From the NCBI GenBank assembly GCA_900546325.1, contig URCR01000002.1, positions 62,001 to 126,000 on the forward strand: a stretch of DNA of 64,000 bases. Direction: 5' to 3'. The stretch comes from an uncultured Lachnospiraceae bacterium (GTDB lineage: Bacteria; Bacillota; Clostridia; Lachnospirales; Lachnospiraceae). The number at the start of each line of letters is the position of its first letter. Position 1 is the first letter of the stretch. The translations under genes were made by a program, and so were the position numbers. Below, piece by piece: positions 51,506 through 61,883 of the stretch. The notes under the pieces were generated by a model. It worked only from the letters and a program-made list of their open reading frames with translations, had not been told where the DNA came from and did no database searches.

Positions 51506-51901
51506 CTACATATTCTCCTTTTTATACATCTTACTCAGGCGCGATAAATTCCTGTAATATCTCTTCACTCTTAATTTTGCCTCATTGTGTTTCTTTTTGT
51601 AATAGCTTCCGGCTGCCATTCCATAAATGATCATCACTGTAATATATCCGATAATGACCAGCACACCAAGCAGAAAAAACTTTGCAAGTGTCAGTCCCTC
51701 AAAGATTTTCTCCAGATTCACAAGGAAAAACAGCCCGACCGCCAGCCCGTACCCGATCGTCGTCCAGATCAACGTAACAATCGTATGAAAACTCACATAG
51801 TCTTTTCTATAATAACTGTTCACTTTAAAATCTTCTTTTCCCTGTCCTTCTTCATAAGAGGCCAGTTTTATCATCATCTTTACTCGTTCCTCATTTAACA
51901 T
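51506..51901 (-). CDS. Small two-helix membrane protein
   Basis: A 131-residue protein with a hydrophilic N-terminus, two membrane helices (about 45-65 and 75-97) and a basic tail. It abuts the start of the polytopic protein and uses AGAGGTGAC as ribosome-binding site. Unknown function. Confidence 0.7.
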   Translation of the reverse strand: MLNEERVKMMIKLASYEEGQGKEDFKVNSYYRKDYVSFHTIVTLIWTTIGYGLAVGLFFLVNLEKIFEGLTLAKFFLLGVLVIIGYITVMIIYGMAAGSYYKKKHNEAKLRVKRYYRNLSRLSKMYKKENM

Positions 51902-51961
51902 TTCGTCACCTCTGTTTCTGTTTTTCCTTCAGCCAAACACTATTTTTAGTATAGCATATAA

Positions 51962-52729
51962 TCAGAAACCTTGTCCAACACTTATAGTCAGAAAATATAC
52001 TTTTTGTACCCCTTTTTCTTTCATGATGCGGGCAATCTCATCAATCGTGCTTCCCGTCGTATAGATATCATCAATCAGAAGTATATTTCGCTTCGGTTTC
52101 CAGTCACTCTCCACGGAAAATGCTTTGGAAAGTGCCTTCCTTCGCTCATCTGGATTCATGGTCTTTAACGGCTTTGTCTTTTGAACTCTTCGAACTGCAA
52201 AGACCTCCACCGGGATATCCACCCGCCTGGAAAGTTCCTTTGCCAGAACCTCCGCCTGATTGTATCCTCGTCTCTTCCTCTTGCTCTTGTGAATCGGTAC
52301 CGGAACGATCACTTCAATCTGCCATAATCTTAACAGATCAGAAAACTGCTCTGCCATCTGTCCGGCATAATATTCTGCAAACACACGGCGGTTACTATAT
52401 TTGAACTGGTAGACCGACTGTGATACCGGCGGTTTGTGGAGCCACAAACTCCTTCCCTGCTCATACAAATGTGTCGTCTTCTGACAGTCATAGCAGTATT
52501 CCTGCTCCTCATAGCGAACCGGCTTCCCGCATTTCTTGCAGCGCGGCTCCTGAATCAACTTAACTTCCTTCCTGCATTCTTCACAAATCCCCTCCGAAGC
52601 CACTGCTCCGCAAAATACACATGTCGTCGGATAGAGCATCTCCAGGATCTTGCGCCAGACGATTTCCAATTTTCGTTTTCCTTCCGTTTCTCTTTTACTT
52701 TCCTTCCGTTTCTCTGTTTTTTCTATCAT
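51962..52729 (-). CDS. comF: ComF family phosphoribosyltransferase-like protein
   Basis: A 255-residue ComF homologue, linked to DNA uptake in competent bacteria. A zinc-finger-like set (CVFCGAVASEGICEEC, then CKKCGK and YCYDC) precedes a phosphoribosyltransferase domain with ILLIDDIYTTGSTIDE. The first 20 residues are Lys/Glu-rich and may not be native; a TTG at about residue 22 is an alternative start. It follows recD2 by 5 bp. Confidence 0.9.
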   Translation of the reverse strand: MIEKTEKRKESKRETEGKRKLEIVWRKILEMLYPTTCVFCGAVASEGICEECRKEVKLIQEPRCKKCGKPVRYEEQEYCYDCQKTTHLYEQGRSLWLHKPPVSQSVYQFKYSNRRVFAEYYAGQMAEQFSDLLRLWQIEVIVPVPIHKSKRKRRGYNQAEVLAKELSRRVDIPVEVFAVRRVQKTKPLKTMNPDERRKALSKAFSVESDWKPKRNILLIDDIYTTGSTIDEIARIMKEKGVQKVYFLTISVGQGF

Positions 52730-52734
52730 CTGTA

Positions 52735-54957
52735 TTATAAGACACTTTCGTACCGCTCCCTGATTGCTTCTGCCAGGCTCGTATATCGTTTCTGCTCACT
52801 CTGATTCTGGATCATCTCATAAAAAGTACGCTCATCTCCCACCAGTGTAACACATTTTTTTGCTCTTGTGATCGCTGTATATAATAAATTTCTATGGTAC
52901 AGCAGCCGCGGTCCCGGCAGAAGCGGAATCACAACTGCAGGATATTCACTCCCCTGGGATTTATGTATCGTGATCGCATATGCCAGCTCCAGTTCCTCCA
53001 GCATTTTGAAGGAATATTCTACCTGCTTTCCTTCTTCATACTCCACGGTCATAATTTCCTGATAATGGTCAATCTTCTTGACGATCCCCATATCTCCGTT
53101 AAAAATGCCGACGCCTTTGTCTACCGTCAATCCATATTTCGTTTGGACTTCCCACTCCAGCTGGTAATTATTCTTGATCTGCATGACCTTGTCACCGACC
53201 CGGAATTTCTTATTCCCATATTCTTTTTCCTCTTTCTTTCTGTCCGGCGGATTCAGATATTCCTGCAAAATCACATTGAGACGTTCTACCCCGATCAGTC
53301 CCTTTTTCATCGGTGTGAGCACCTGGATCTCATGCATCGGTGCATCTACATACTTCGGCATTTTCTCTTTTACAAGCTGGATGATGATGCTGATGATTAC
53401 ATTCGCATCCTGCCTTTTTAAGAAGAAGAAATCCCTCCCCTTATTTTCCAGCTCAACCCTCTCTCCATTGTTGATCTTATGGGCATTGACTACAATATCG
53501 CTCTCCCCTGCCTGGCGGAAAATCTTATTGAGCCGCACAACCGGAAAACATTCGGATTTGATCATATCTTTTAGCACACTTCCCGCCCCCACAGACGGAA
53601 GCTGATTGACATCCCCCACGAGGATCAAATGTGTTCCGACCATCACCGCTTTCAAGAGCGCATGGAATAAAGACAGATCTACCATCGACATCTCATCAAT
53701 GATAATCACATCTGCCTCCAGAGGGTTCTCTTCATTTCTTCCGAATCCTCCTGCCTGATCGCTCTCAGGATTTCCGTTAACCTCCAGCAGTCTGTGTAAT
53801 GTCTGTGCCTCACAGCCGGTCGCCTCTGTCATCCGCTTTGCCGCACGTCCGGTTGGTGCAGCCAGATAAATATTCAGCCCTTCGCTCTCAAAAAAATGGA
53901 TCATTGCATTGATCGTTGTTGTTTTCCCGGTTCCCGGACCTCCGGTCAACACAAGCAGACCGTTTTTCACCGCTTCTTTTACCGCCGTCCGCTGCAGTTC
54001 ATCCAACGACAGTTCGGCATACTCTTCAATCTTTCTCAGCCGCTTTTCAAGATAATCTTCTCCCACTTCGTTTTTGATATCCAGATCATACAACATTTTC
54101 GCAGTATTCAGTTCCAGATAATAAAAATGGGAGGCATACACTCGCTTTCCCTCAGACTTTTCCTTGACGACAATCTTCTTTTCCATACACAGATCCATCA
54201 GATGGCGCTCCATATCTTCAATCTCCACCTGCAAGAGCTGACTTGTCCTGGCAAGCAATGTCTGTTCCGGGAGATAGACATGTCCCTCCCCAACAGCCTG
54301 AAGCAAAGTGTAAAAGATACCGCTCCGAATCCGGAAATCAGAGTCTGTATGAATCCCTACTTTTGCGGCAATCTCATCAGCAGTCTTAAATCCAACCCCC
54401 TCTACATGATCCGCCAGCTGATACGGATTCTGCTCGATCACACGGTAAATACTCTGCCCATAATGCTGGTAAATCTTCGCTGCAAGCGTCGTCGAAATGC
54501 CATATTTCTGCAAATACAGCATCGCCTGCCGCATTTCCTTCTTCTCCTCCACCTGGACTGCGATTTCCCTCGCCAGTCTTTCGCTGATTCCCTTAATTTC
54601 TACCAGGCGCTCCGGTTCTTCCTCGATAATGCGGAAGGTATCCCCTTTAAATTTTCTCACAATCCTCCCTGCCAGTGCACTTCCAAGTCCCTTGATCGCG
54701 CCGGAGCCAAGATAAACCTCTATGGAATGGAGATCTTCCGGCTCTTTCACCCGATACTCCTGCACCTGAAGCTGCGATCCATACACTGCGTGATTCGTAT
54801 ATTCCCCGGAGATTTCCATAAACTCTCCCTCGCTGATATAATGAAACATCCCGACACAAGTCAGATCACCATCTTCATTGTGCAGATGAAACACTGTATA
54901 ACCATTGTCTTCATTGCGGAACACGATATGCTCCACATATCCGATTATTTTCTCCAT
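52735..54957 (-). CDS. recD2: RecD2-type DNA helicase
   Basis: A 740-residue 5'-3' helicase of the RecD2 branch, which works without RecBC. An N-terminal OB-like domain and helix-hairpin-helix region (GSGAIKGLGSALAGR) lead to the helicase motifs: TGGPGTGKTTTINAM, VIIIDEMSMVD, LVGDVNQLPSVG, NKIFRQAG, TIHKSQGSEYPAV and YTAITRAKK. ATG 54957 aligns with family starts and follows AAAGGGAAAGAG. Confidence 0.94.
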   Translation of the reverse strand: MEKIIGYVEHIVFRNEDNGYTVFHLHNEDGDLTCVGMFHYISEGEFMEISGEYTNHAVYGSQLQVQEYRVKEPEDLHSIEVYLGSGAIKGLGSALAGRIVRKFKGDTFRIIEEEPERLVEIKGISERLAREIAVQVEEKKEMRQAMLYLQKYGISTTLAAKIYQHYGQSIYRVIEQNPYQLADHVEGVGFKTADEIAAKVGIHTDSDFRIRSGIFYTLLQAVGEGHVYLPEQTLLARTSQLLQVEIEDMERHLMDLCMEKKIVVKEKSEGKRVYASHFYYLELNTAKMLYDLDIKNEVGEDYLEKRLRKIEEYAELSLDELQRTAVKEAVKNGLLVLTGGPGTGKTTTINAMIHFFESEGLNIYLAAPTGRAAKRMTEATGCEAQTLHRLLEVNGNPESDQAGGFGRNEENPLEADVIIIDEMSMVDLSLFHALLKAVMVGTHLILVGDVNQLPSVGAGSVLKDMIKSECFPVVRLNKIFRQAGESDIVVNAHKINNGERVELENKGRDFFFLKRQDANVIISIIIQLVKEKMPKYVDAPMHEIQVLTPMKKGLIGVERLNVILQEYLNPPDRKKEEKEYGNKKFRVGDKVMQIKNNYQLEWEVQTKYGLTVDKGVGIFNGDMGIVKKIDHYQEIMTVEYEEGKQVEYSFKMLEELELAYAITIHKSQGSEYPAVVIPLLPGPRLLYHRNLLYTAITRAKKCVTLVGDERTFYEMIQNQSEQKRYTSLAEAIRERYESVL

Positions 54958-55124
54958 GCTTCTACTCTTTCCCTTTTCTTTCAAATCGGTTTCCATCGTA
55001 CCATGTTTTCAAAACCATGGAAACTCCTTTGTAGATTGCTTTTCAGAAAATACACATTTTCCCGCTATCACATAAAAATATATGTAAAAACTGCCGTAAA
55101 CTAAATCTTTCATCCAAACTTTGT

Positions 55125-55184
55125 CATAGGCTTTTCCATTCCTCTGACTGTTCTTCTGACTTCCTTACTTCCCGGCAGCCTATG
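55125..55184. other. Long-loop inverted repeat downstream of mreB homologue
   Basis: CATAGGCT (55125-55132) pairs with AGCCTATG (55177-55184) around 44 bases. It lies in the 228-bp gap between the mreB homologue and recD2. No T-run follows on the minus strand; it may be a weak terminator. Confidence 0.3.
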
Positions 55185-55224
55185 CTCTGCATTTTTTATC
55201 ATTTTTCGTAAAATCCAAACCAGA

Positions 55225-56214
55225 CTAAGAGCTTCTTCTCATCCCGGTAACTTCCGCAAATTGCCCGCTTCCAACTGCAACAACCTTCATCGGGTCTTCT
55301 GTTACCATCGTCCGGATCCCCGTCTTCTCCTCGATCAGTTCATCCAGCCCCCTAAGGAGTGCGCCTCCCCCGGTCAGCATAATTCCGCGCTCTAAAATAT
55401 CCGCTGACAGTTCCGGCGGTGTCTGCTCCAGCACATGGATGACTGCCTCCACGATCTGCTCTGCCACTTCCCTCAGAACCGCCTCTGTCTCCGAGGAGGT
55501 CACGGTCACAGTTTTAGGGAGTCCTGTCACAAGATTCCGCCCCCGGATTTCCATCTCCAGTTCTTCTTCAAGTGGATAGACGGTTCCCACTTTGATCTTG
55601 ATCTCTTCCGCTGTGCGGTCCCCCACCAGCAGATTCTGCTTCTTTCTCATATGGCGCGCAATCGCCTCATCAAAATCATCTCCCGCCGTCTTCACGGAAG
55701 TATGGACAACCGCCGCTCCGAGTGAGATCACCGCCACATCCGTCGTTCCCCCGCCGATGTCCACGATCATATTTCCAAACGGTTTCATAATATCAAGCCC
55801 GGCGCCGATCGCTGCCGCCACCGGCTCTTCCACGAGACAGACTTCTCTTGCTCCCGCCGCATATGCAGCTTCCTCCACAGCCTTCTGCTCCACTTCCGTG
55901 ATCTGGCATGGAACGCAAATGCTGATTCTAGGTTTCTTCAGTGTCCTTCTTCCAAGCGACTTCTGCACAAAATATTTGATCATCTTCTCTGTAACCGTGT
56001 AGTCTGACACGACACCTTTTTGCAGAGGTCTGATCGCAATGATATTCCCCGGCGTCCTGCCAAGCATCAGTCTGGCCTCTTCCCCGATCGCTTTTATCTC
56101 CTTCGTATCCCGGTCAAGCGCCACGACAGATGGCTCCTTTAGCACGACCCCTTTGCCCTTTATGAACACGAGCACGCTTGCAGTTCCCAGATCAATTCCG
56201 ATATCTGCCGACAT
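55225..56214 (-). CDS. MreB/Mbl-type rod-shape protein
   Basis: A 329-residue actin-like filament protein directing lateral wall growth. It has IGIDLGTASVLVFIKGKG, the phosphate loops MIVDIGGGTTDVAVISLG and MLTGGGALLRGLDEL, and EEPVAAAIGAGL. The length fits MreB and Mbl alike, so the exact paralogue is not assigned. GGAGAATCGAG precedes the ATG. Confidence 0.93.
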   Translation of the reverse strand: MSADIGIDLGTASVLVFIKGKGVVLKEPSVVALDRDTKEIKAIGEEARLMLGRTPGNIIAIRPLQKGVVSDYTVTEKMIKYFVQKSLGRRTLKKPRISICVPCQITEVEQKAVEEAAYAAGAREVCLVEEPVAAAIGAGLDIMKPFGNMIVDIGGGTTDVAVISLGAAVVHTSVKTAGDDFDEAIARHMRKKQNLLVGDRTAEEIKIKVGTVYPLEEELEMEIRGRNLVTGLPKTVTVTSSETEAVLREVAEQIVEAVIHVLEQTPPELSADILERGIMLTGGGALLRGLDELIEEKTGIRTMVTEDPMKVVAVGSGQFAEVTGMRRSS

Positions 56215-56255
56215 CTCGATTCTCCTTTCCTCATCTTCGTCTGTCTGTTTTTCGT

Positions 56256-59105
56256 CTATTCACCCTGCTGCAGCATCGGCGCAATATATTTACCTGTGTA
56301 AGAACACTTCGAAGCTGCAACCTGTTCCGGTGTTCCTTTTGCGATCACCGTTCCTCCTTTGTCTCCTCCTTCCGGACCGATATCAATAAGATAATCCGCC
56401 GTCTTAATCACATCCAGATTATGCTCGATCACTACAACTGTATTTCCATCTGCGGAAAGCTTCTGCAAAATTTCCGTAAGCTTATGCACATCCGCAAAAT
56501 GCAGTCCGGTTGTCGGCTCATCCAGGATATAGACCGTTTTTCCGGTGCTTCGCTTGCTCAGTTCCGCCGCAAGCTTAATCCGCTGTGCCTCTCCACCAGA
56601 CAATGTTGTGGATGGCTGTCCAAGACGGATATAAGACAGTCCGACATCATATAACGTCTCCATTTTTCTGCGGATGCTCGGCACATTCTCAAAGAAATGA
56701 AGTGCTTCCTCCACAGTCATATTGAGTACATCATAAATATTTTTCCCTTTATATTTTACCTCCAACGTCTCGCGGTTATACCTCTTTCCGTGACAAACTT
56801 CACATGGCACGTAGACATCCGGCAAAAAGTGCATTTCAATCTTCAGGATTCCATCTCCACTGCACGCCTCACATCGTCCGCCCTTGACATTAAAGCTGAA
56901 TCTTCCCTTCTTATAGCCTCTCGCCTTCGCATCTGCAGTTGCCGCAAACAGATCGCGGATCAGATCAAACACTCCTGTGTAGGTCGCAGGATTGGATCTC
57001 GGTGTTCTCCCGATCGGGGACTGGTCAATGTTGATTACCTTATCTACCTGTTCCAGGCCTTCTACCCGCGTGTGTTTTCCCGGGATTGTCCGGGCGCGAT
57101 TCAGTTCTTTTGCCAGCGCTTTATATAGGATCTCATTCACAAGGGAACTTTTTCCGGATCCTGAGACTCCGGTCACACACGTCATGACTCCAAGCGGGAT
57201 TTCCACATCGATGTTCTTTAAGTTATTCTCCCTCGCTCCGATGATCTTCAGAAATCCTTTCGGCTCCCTTCTCACTTCCGGCACCGGAATCTTCTTTCGT
57301 CCGCTTAGATACGCACCCGTCACAGATTTCCTATTTTTCATAATCTCTTTCGCCGTACCTGCCGCCACAACTTCTCCGCCGTGCTCTCCTGCCCCCGGAC
57401 CGATATCGACGATATAATCTGCTTCCTTCATCGTATCCTCGTCATGCTCTACAACAATCAGTGTATTTCCAAGATCTCTTAAATGCTTCAGCGTCTTTAA
57501 CAGCTTGTCATTGTCCCTCTGATGCAGCCCGATACTCGGCTCATCCAGAATATATGCCACTCCCACAAGCCCGGAGCCGATCTGAGTCGCCAGACGGATC
57601 CTCTGTGCCTCACCTCCGGAAAGTGTTCCCGTTGCCCGGGAAAGTGTGAGATAATCCAGTCCGACATCCATCAGAAAGTTGGTCCGGGCTTTGATCTCCT
57701 TTAAAATCTGTCCGCCGATCAATTCCTGCGTATCTGTCAGTACAAGTTCCTCAAGAAATTTCTGGAGTTTCTCAATCGACAATGCCGTCACTTCTGCGAT
57801 ATTCATTCCACCGACAGTCACCGCAAGAGCCTCCTTCTTCAAACGCTGTCCTCCGCAAGTATGACACGGTGTTATCCTCATAAAAGATTCATACTCCGCT
57901 TTCATTGTCTCAGAACTTGTCTCCCGGTAGCGGCGTTCCACATTCCTAAGAAGTCCCTCAAATGCAACATCATAAACACCTTCCCCGCGCTGTCCTTTAT
58001 AATATACTTTCACTTCCCTTCCATCTGTTCCGTGAATCAGCACATGCTGCACCGTCTCCGGATAGTCCTCAAACGGTGTATCCAGATCAAATCCATATTC
58101 CTTACAGAGTGCCTCCAGGATCGCTCTTGTAAAACTTCCCTTATCTGTGCAGGACTGCCATCCAAGCACCGTGATTGCTCCGTCATTGATGCTGAGTGTC
58201 TTGTCCGGGATCATCAGGTCGATATCAAATTCCATCTTATACCCAAGACCGTAGCAGTCCGGACATGCCCCGAACGGGTTATTGAACGAAAAACTTCTCG
58301 GCTCAATCTCCTCAATACTGATTCCACAGTCCGGGCATGCAAAACTCTGGCTGAAGTTCAATGTTTCTCCGCCGATCACATCCACCTGGAGCAGCCCTTC
58401 CGCCAGCGCCAGTACACTCTCTATCGAATCTGACAGTCTTTTCTCGATTCCTTCCCGTACGATCAGACGATCCACAACGATTTCAATATGATGCTTGATA
58501 TTCTTGTCCAGCACAATCTCCTCTGTCAGTTCATACATATTTCCATCTACGCGTACACGGACATACCCACTCTTCTTCGCCTTCTCAAACAGCTTCGCAT
58601 GAGTTCCCTTGCGCCCTCTGACTACCGGAGCAAGTAACTGGATCTTCGTTCCTTCCGGCAGTTCCATGATCTGATCTGTCATCTGATCTACCGTCTGTTT
58701 TTTGATCTCCTTCCCGCACTTTGGACAGTGTGGGATACCAATCCTCGCGTACAGTAATCGGAAATAGTCATAAATCTCCGTCACGGTTCCGACCGTCGAC
58801 CGCGGATTTCGGTTCGTAGACTTCTGATCGATCGAGATCGCCGGGGAAAGGCCTTCGATACTCTCCACATCCGGCTTCTCCATCTGACCAAGAAACTGTC
58901 TCGCGTAGGAGGACAAAGACTCCATATATCTTCTCTGCCCCTCCGCATAAATCGTATCAAATGCCAGTGAAGACTTTCCGGAACCACTCAGCCCTGTCAA
59001 TACGACAAGTTCATTTCTCGGAATGTCCACATCAATATTTTTCAAATTGTGCTCATTTGCACCTCTGATCTTAATGTACTGCTTCTTTTCTGCTTTGCGT
59101 GCCAT
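56256..59105 (-). CDS. uvrA: Excinuclease ABC subunit A
   Basis: A 949-residue damage-recognition ATPase of nucleotide excision repair. Two Walker A motifs (GLSGSGKSSLAFDT and GVSGSGKSSLVNEI), two LSGGEAQRI signatures and zinc-finger cysteines (CPKCGKEIKKQT, CEACSGDG and CEVCHGKRY) are all present. It follows uvrB by 36 bp in one operon. Confidence 0.98.
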   Translation of the reverse strand: MARKAEKKQYIKIRGANEHNLKNIDVDIPRNELVVLTGLSGSGKSSLAFDTIYAEGQRRYMESLSSYARQFLGQMEKPDVESIEGLSPAISIDQKSTNRNPRSTVGTVTEIYDYFRLLYARIGIPHCPKCGKEIKKQTVDQMTDQIMELPEGTKIQLLAPVVRGRKGTHAKLFEKAKKSGYVRVRVDGNMYELTEEIVLDKNIKHHIEIVVDRLIVREGIEKRLSDSIESVLALAEGLLQVDVIGGETLNFSQSFACPDCGISIEEIEPRSFSFNNPFGACPDCYGLGYKMEFDIDLMIPDKTLSINDGAITVLGWQSCTDKGSFTRAILEALCKEYGFDLDTPFEDYPETVQHVLIHGTDGREVKVYYKGQRGEGVYDVAFEGLLRNVERRYRETSSETMKAEYESFMRITPCHTCGGQRLKKEALAVTVGGMNIAEVTALSIEKLQKFLEELVLTDTQELIGGQILKEIKARTNFLMDVGLDYLTLSRATGTLSGGEAQRIRLATQIGSGLVGVAYILDEPSIGLHQRDNDKLLKTLKHLRDLGNTLIVVEHDEDTMKEADYIVDIGPGAGEHGGEVVAAGTAKEIMKNRKSVTGAYLSGRKKIPVPEVRREPKGFLKIIGARENNLKNIDVEIPLGVMTCVTGVSGSGKSSLVNEILYKALAKELNRARTIPGKHTRVEGLEQVDKVINIDQSPIGRTPRSNPATYTGVFDLIRDLFAATADAKARGYKKGRFSFNVKGGRCEACSGDGILKIEMHFLPDVYVPCEVCHGKRYNRETLEVKYKGKNIYDVLNMTVEEALHFFENVPSIRRKMETLYDVGLSYIRLGQPSTTLSGGEAQRIKLAAELSKRSTGKTVYILDEPTTGLHFADVHKLTEILQKLSADGNTVVVIEHNLDVIKTADYLIDIGPEGGDKGGTVIAKGTPEQVAASKCSYTGKYIAPMLQQGE

Positions 59106-59141
59106 TTCCTACCTCTTCTTTTCTTCTATTCTTTGTCTTTA

Positions 59142-61130
59142 CTATTCCTCAATCTCCTGCAGTTTTTTCTTAAATGCAATCAGCTGGTCTCTCAGCTCTG
59201 CTGCCGCCTCGAAATTCAGTTCCGCTGCCGCTTTCTTCATCTTCTTATTAATGTCCTTAATGACAGCCTGTAATTCCTTTTCACTCATAGATTCCGGATC
59301 TTTTTCCAGCTTCATCTCGTCTGAAGATACTTTTTTCGAAATACTGATCAGATCCCGCACCGATTTGTGTATCGTCTGCGGTGTGATCCCATGTTTCTCA
59401 TTGTATTCCATCTGCACCTGACGTCTTCGCTTTGTCTCTTCAATGGCGGCCTTCATGGAATCTGTCATCGTGTCTGCATACATGATCACATGTCCCTCTG
59501 CATTTCTCGCAGCACGACCAATCGTCTGGATCAGTGATGTCTCCGAACGGAGGAATCCTTCCTTGTCCGCATCGAGAATCGCAACAAGTGTGATCTCCGG
59601 AATGTCCAGCCCTTCCCGAAGAAGGTTGATCCCCACAAGAACATCAAACACATCCATACGCATATCACGAATAATCTCTGTACGTTCCAGGGTATCAATG
59701 TCCGAATGAAGATATTTTACCCGGATTCCAAGTTCTCTCATATAATCTGTCAGATCCTCTGCCATCCTCTTCGTCAGCGTTGTGATCAGAACCTTGTTCT
59801 TCTTGGCAATCTCCTTATTTACTTCACCGACCAGATCATCAATCTGCCCTTCCACCGGACGTACCTCCACCTCCGGATCCAGCAGTCCGGTCGGGCGGAT
59901 CACCTGTTCCGCTCGCAAAAGTTCATTTTTCTCCTCATACTCTCCCGGTGTCGCTGAAACAAACAACATCTGGTTGACCTTACTTTCGAATTCTTCAAAA
60001 TTCAGCGGGCGGTTGTCCAGCGCCGAAGGAAGCCTAAATCCATAGTCCACCAAAGTCTTCTTGCGGGATCGGTCCCCCGCATACATTCCTCCGATCTGCG
60101 GAATGGTCTTATGGGACTCATCGATCATAATTATGAAATCATCCGGGAAATAATCAATCAATGTGTGCGGTGCTTCTCCCGGCTTTAATCCCGTCAGGTG
60201 TCTGGAATAATTCTCAATTCCCGAACAGAATCCTGTCTCTCTCATCATCTCAATATCGAAATTCGTCCGCTCCGCGATTCTCTGTGCCTCCAGAAGCTTG
60301 TCCTCACTCTTAAAGTACCGAACCTGCTCCTCCAGTTCCTCCTCAATCGCCCTCGTTGCCCGGTCAATGCTCTCTTTCGACACAACATAGTGTGATGCCG
60401 GAAAAATCGCAGCATGATTCAGTTCACTCTTAATCTCCCCGGTCAGAAGATCAATCTCCGTGATCCGTTCGATCTCATCCCCAAAAAACTCCACCCGGAT
60501 CGCATAATCTTCCGAGATTGCCGGAAAAATCTCCAGCACATCCCCTCTTACCCGGAAAGTTCCACGCTTAAAATCCATATCATTTCTGTCATACTGAATC
60601 TCGATGAGCTTCGCAATAACTTCATCCCGGTCCTTGATCATACCCGGCCTGAGCGAGATCACCATCTCCTGATAATCAATCGGCGAACCCAGTCCATAGA
60701 TGCAGGACACACTCGCCACAATGATCACATCCCTTCGCTCCGACAATGCCGCCGTGGCAGAGTGACGGAGCTTATCAATCTCATCATTGATTGCTGAATC
60801 CTTGGCAATGTAGGTGTCAGAAGATGGGACATAGGCTTCTGGTTGATAGTAATCGTAGTAGCTCACGAAATATTCGACTGCGTTATTCGGGAAGAATTCT
60901 TTGAATTCTCCATAGAGCTGTGCCGCTAAGGTTTTATTGTGAGCTATGATTAATGTCGGTTTATTCAATTGTTGAATGACATTCGCCATCGTAAATGTCT
61001 TACCCGAGCCGGTAACACCAAGAAGGGTCTGGCATTGATTGCCTTCTTTGAAGCCATTTACAAGCTGGTCTATGGCTTGTGGTTGGTCGCCGGTTGGGGC
61101 GTATTCTGAGATTAATTCAAAATGATCCAT
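59142..61130 (-). CDS. uvrB: Excinuclease ABC subunit B
   Basis: A 662-residue helicase-like subunit. Walker A GVTGSGKTFTMANV, the beta-hairpin region YYDYYQPEAYVPSSDTYI, the helicase DESH motif in MIDESHKT and the C-terminal UVR domain (AAAELNFEAAAELRDQLIAF) are present. The coding strand of the first 110-130 codons (about 60790-61130) has a different codon style from the rest. A second, truncated uvrB start lies at 63664-63744, so the 5' end was probably replaced by recombination. AGGAGG precedes the ATG. Confidence 0.97.
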   Translation of the reverse strand: MDHFELISEYAPTGDQPQAIDQLVNGFKEGNQCQTLLGVTGSGKTFTMANVIQQLNKPTLIIAHNKTLAAQLYGEFKEFFPNNAVEYFVSYYDYYQPEAYVPSSDTYIAKDSAINDEIDKLRHSATAALSERRDVIIVASVSCIYGLGSPIDYQEMVISLRPGMIKDRDEVIAKLIEIQYDRNDMDFKRGTFRVRGDVLEIFPAISEDYAIRVEFFGDEIERITEIDLLTGEIKSELNHAAIFPASHYVVSKESIDRATRAIEEELEEQVRYFKSEDKLLEAQRIAERTNFDIEMMRETGFCSGIENYSRHLTGLKPGEAPHTLIDYFPDDFIIMIDESHKTIPQIGGMYAGDRSRKKTLVDYGFRLPSALDNRPLNFEEFESKVNQMLFVSATPGEYEEKNELLRAEQVIRPTGLLDPEVEVRPVEGQIDDLVGEVNKEIAKKNKVLITTLTKRMAEDLTDYMRELGIRVKYLHSDIDTLERTEIIRDMRMDVFDVLVGINLLREGLDIPEITLVAILDADKEGFLRSETSLIQTIGRAARNAEGHVIMYADTMTDSMKAAIEETKRRRQVQMEYNEKHGITPQTIHKSVRDLISISKKVSSDEMKLEKDPESMSEKELQAVIKDINKKMKKAAAELNFEAAAELRDQLIAFKKKLQEIEE

Positions 61131-61148
61131 GTAGCTTCCTCCTGTTAT

Positions 61149-61808
61149 CTATTCCAACATCCCATCAATACTTAAATCCATACTTTGCGCAAAAACTTCT
61201 ATCATCCAGTCTTCTGATCCCCATCCTATATCTGCTTCAACAATTATATCGTTTTTCAACGGAACTCTATACAACTTCAACCTCCGTGCTCGTTCCTCGG
61301 AATCAATAAAAAATGGAGAATCAACTTCACCAAACAAGTAAAAATCACCTTGGATTACCTTACAATTCGAACAATGATTTGCCAAGTATGAACTTTGGAT
61401 TGTCTTAGAATATGATTCATAATATCCGTATTTATCCTTCAAATAATTTAACACCTTCTCTGGCAAAGGATAAATGTGTGAAGCAATATGTATTTCATCA
61501 TCTTCAAAACTCCATGCTTTCTCAGCTCCATATAGTTCTGGATTACAGACATCAAAATATTTTTTTACTCCATATCCAATGACCTGTGTCAAATTTCTAC
61601 ATTTAAAACACGTATGAAGCCCTTCTACAATATAGAAATAATCGCACAAAATGTAAACTTGCTCTTTATCACCAAGAATCCATTTTATAAATTTGTGATA
61701 ATCTTTTCGCTTTTCTACATACCACTTTTTTAATTGTGGATTCCATTTTGCACCTAAAACTTTAGCTTCATCTTTTTCCTCATAAGGTACCTTTAAAATT
61801 AATGCCAT
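61149..61808 (-). CDS. DUF5710-like domain protein
   Basis: A 219-residue protein with an N-terminal DUF5710-like module (LKVPYEEKDEAKVLGAKWNPQLKKWYV). It continues with two CxxC pairs (CFKCRNL and HCSNCKV), perhaps a zinc site. The rest is unrecognised. It is AT-rich and lies just upstream of uvrB. GGGAGAATATAAA precedes the ATG. Confidence 0.75.
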   Translation of the reverse strand: MALILKVPYEEKDEAKVLGAKWNPQLKKWYVEKRKDYHKFIKWILGDKEQVYILCDYFYIVEGLHTCFKCRNLTQVIGYGVKKYFDVCNPELYGAEKAWSFEDDEIHIASHIYPLPEKVLNYLKDKYGYYESYSKTIQSSYLANHCSNCKVIQGDFYLFGEVDSPFFIDSEERARRLKLYRVPLKNDIIVEADIGWGSEDWMIEVFAQSMDLSIDGMLE

Positions 61809-61883
61809 TTTTATATTCTCCCTAATAAACTAACTCAAATAAAACTTTCATCTTAATTTATCTCCATTACACTTCCAAATTTA

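Noticed and set aside
54997..55040. Near-palindrome around CCATG/CATGG upstream of recD2
   Set aside because: The dyad is imperfect and no promoter could be placed beside it; too weak to annotate as an operator.
53896..55104. 402-codon rightward frame opposite recD2
   Set aside because: It lies antisense to a strongly supported helicase gene and shows no domain motifs.
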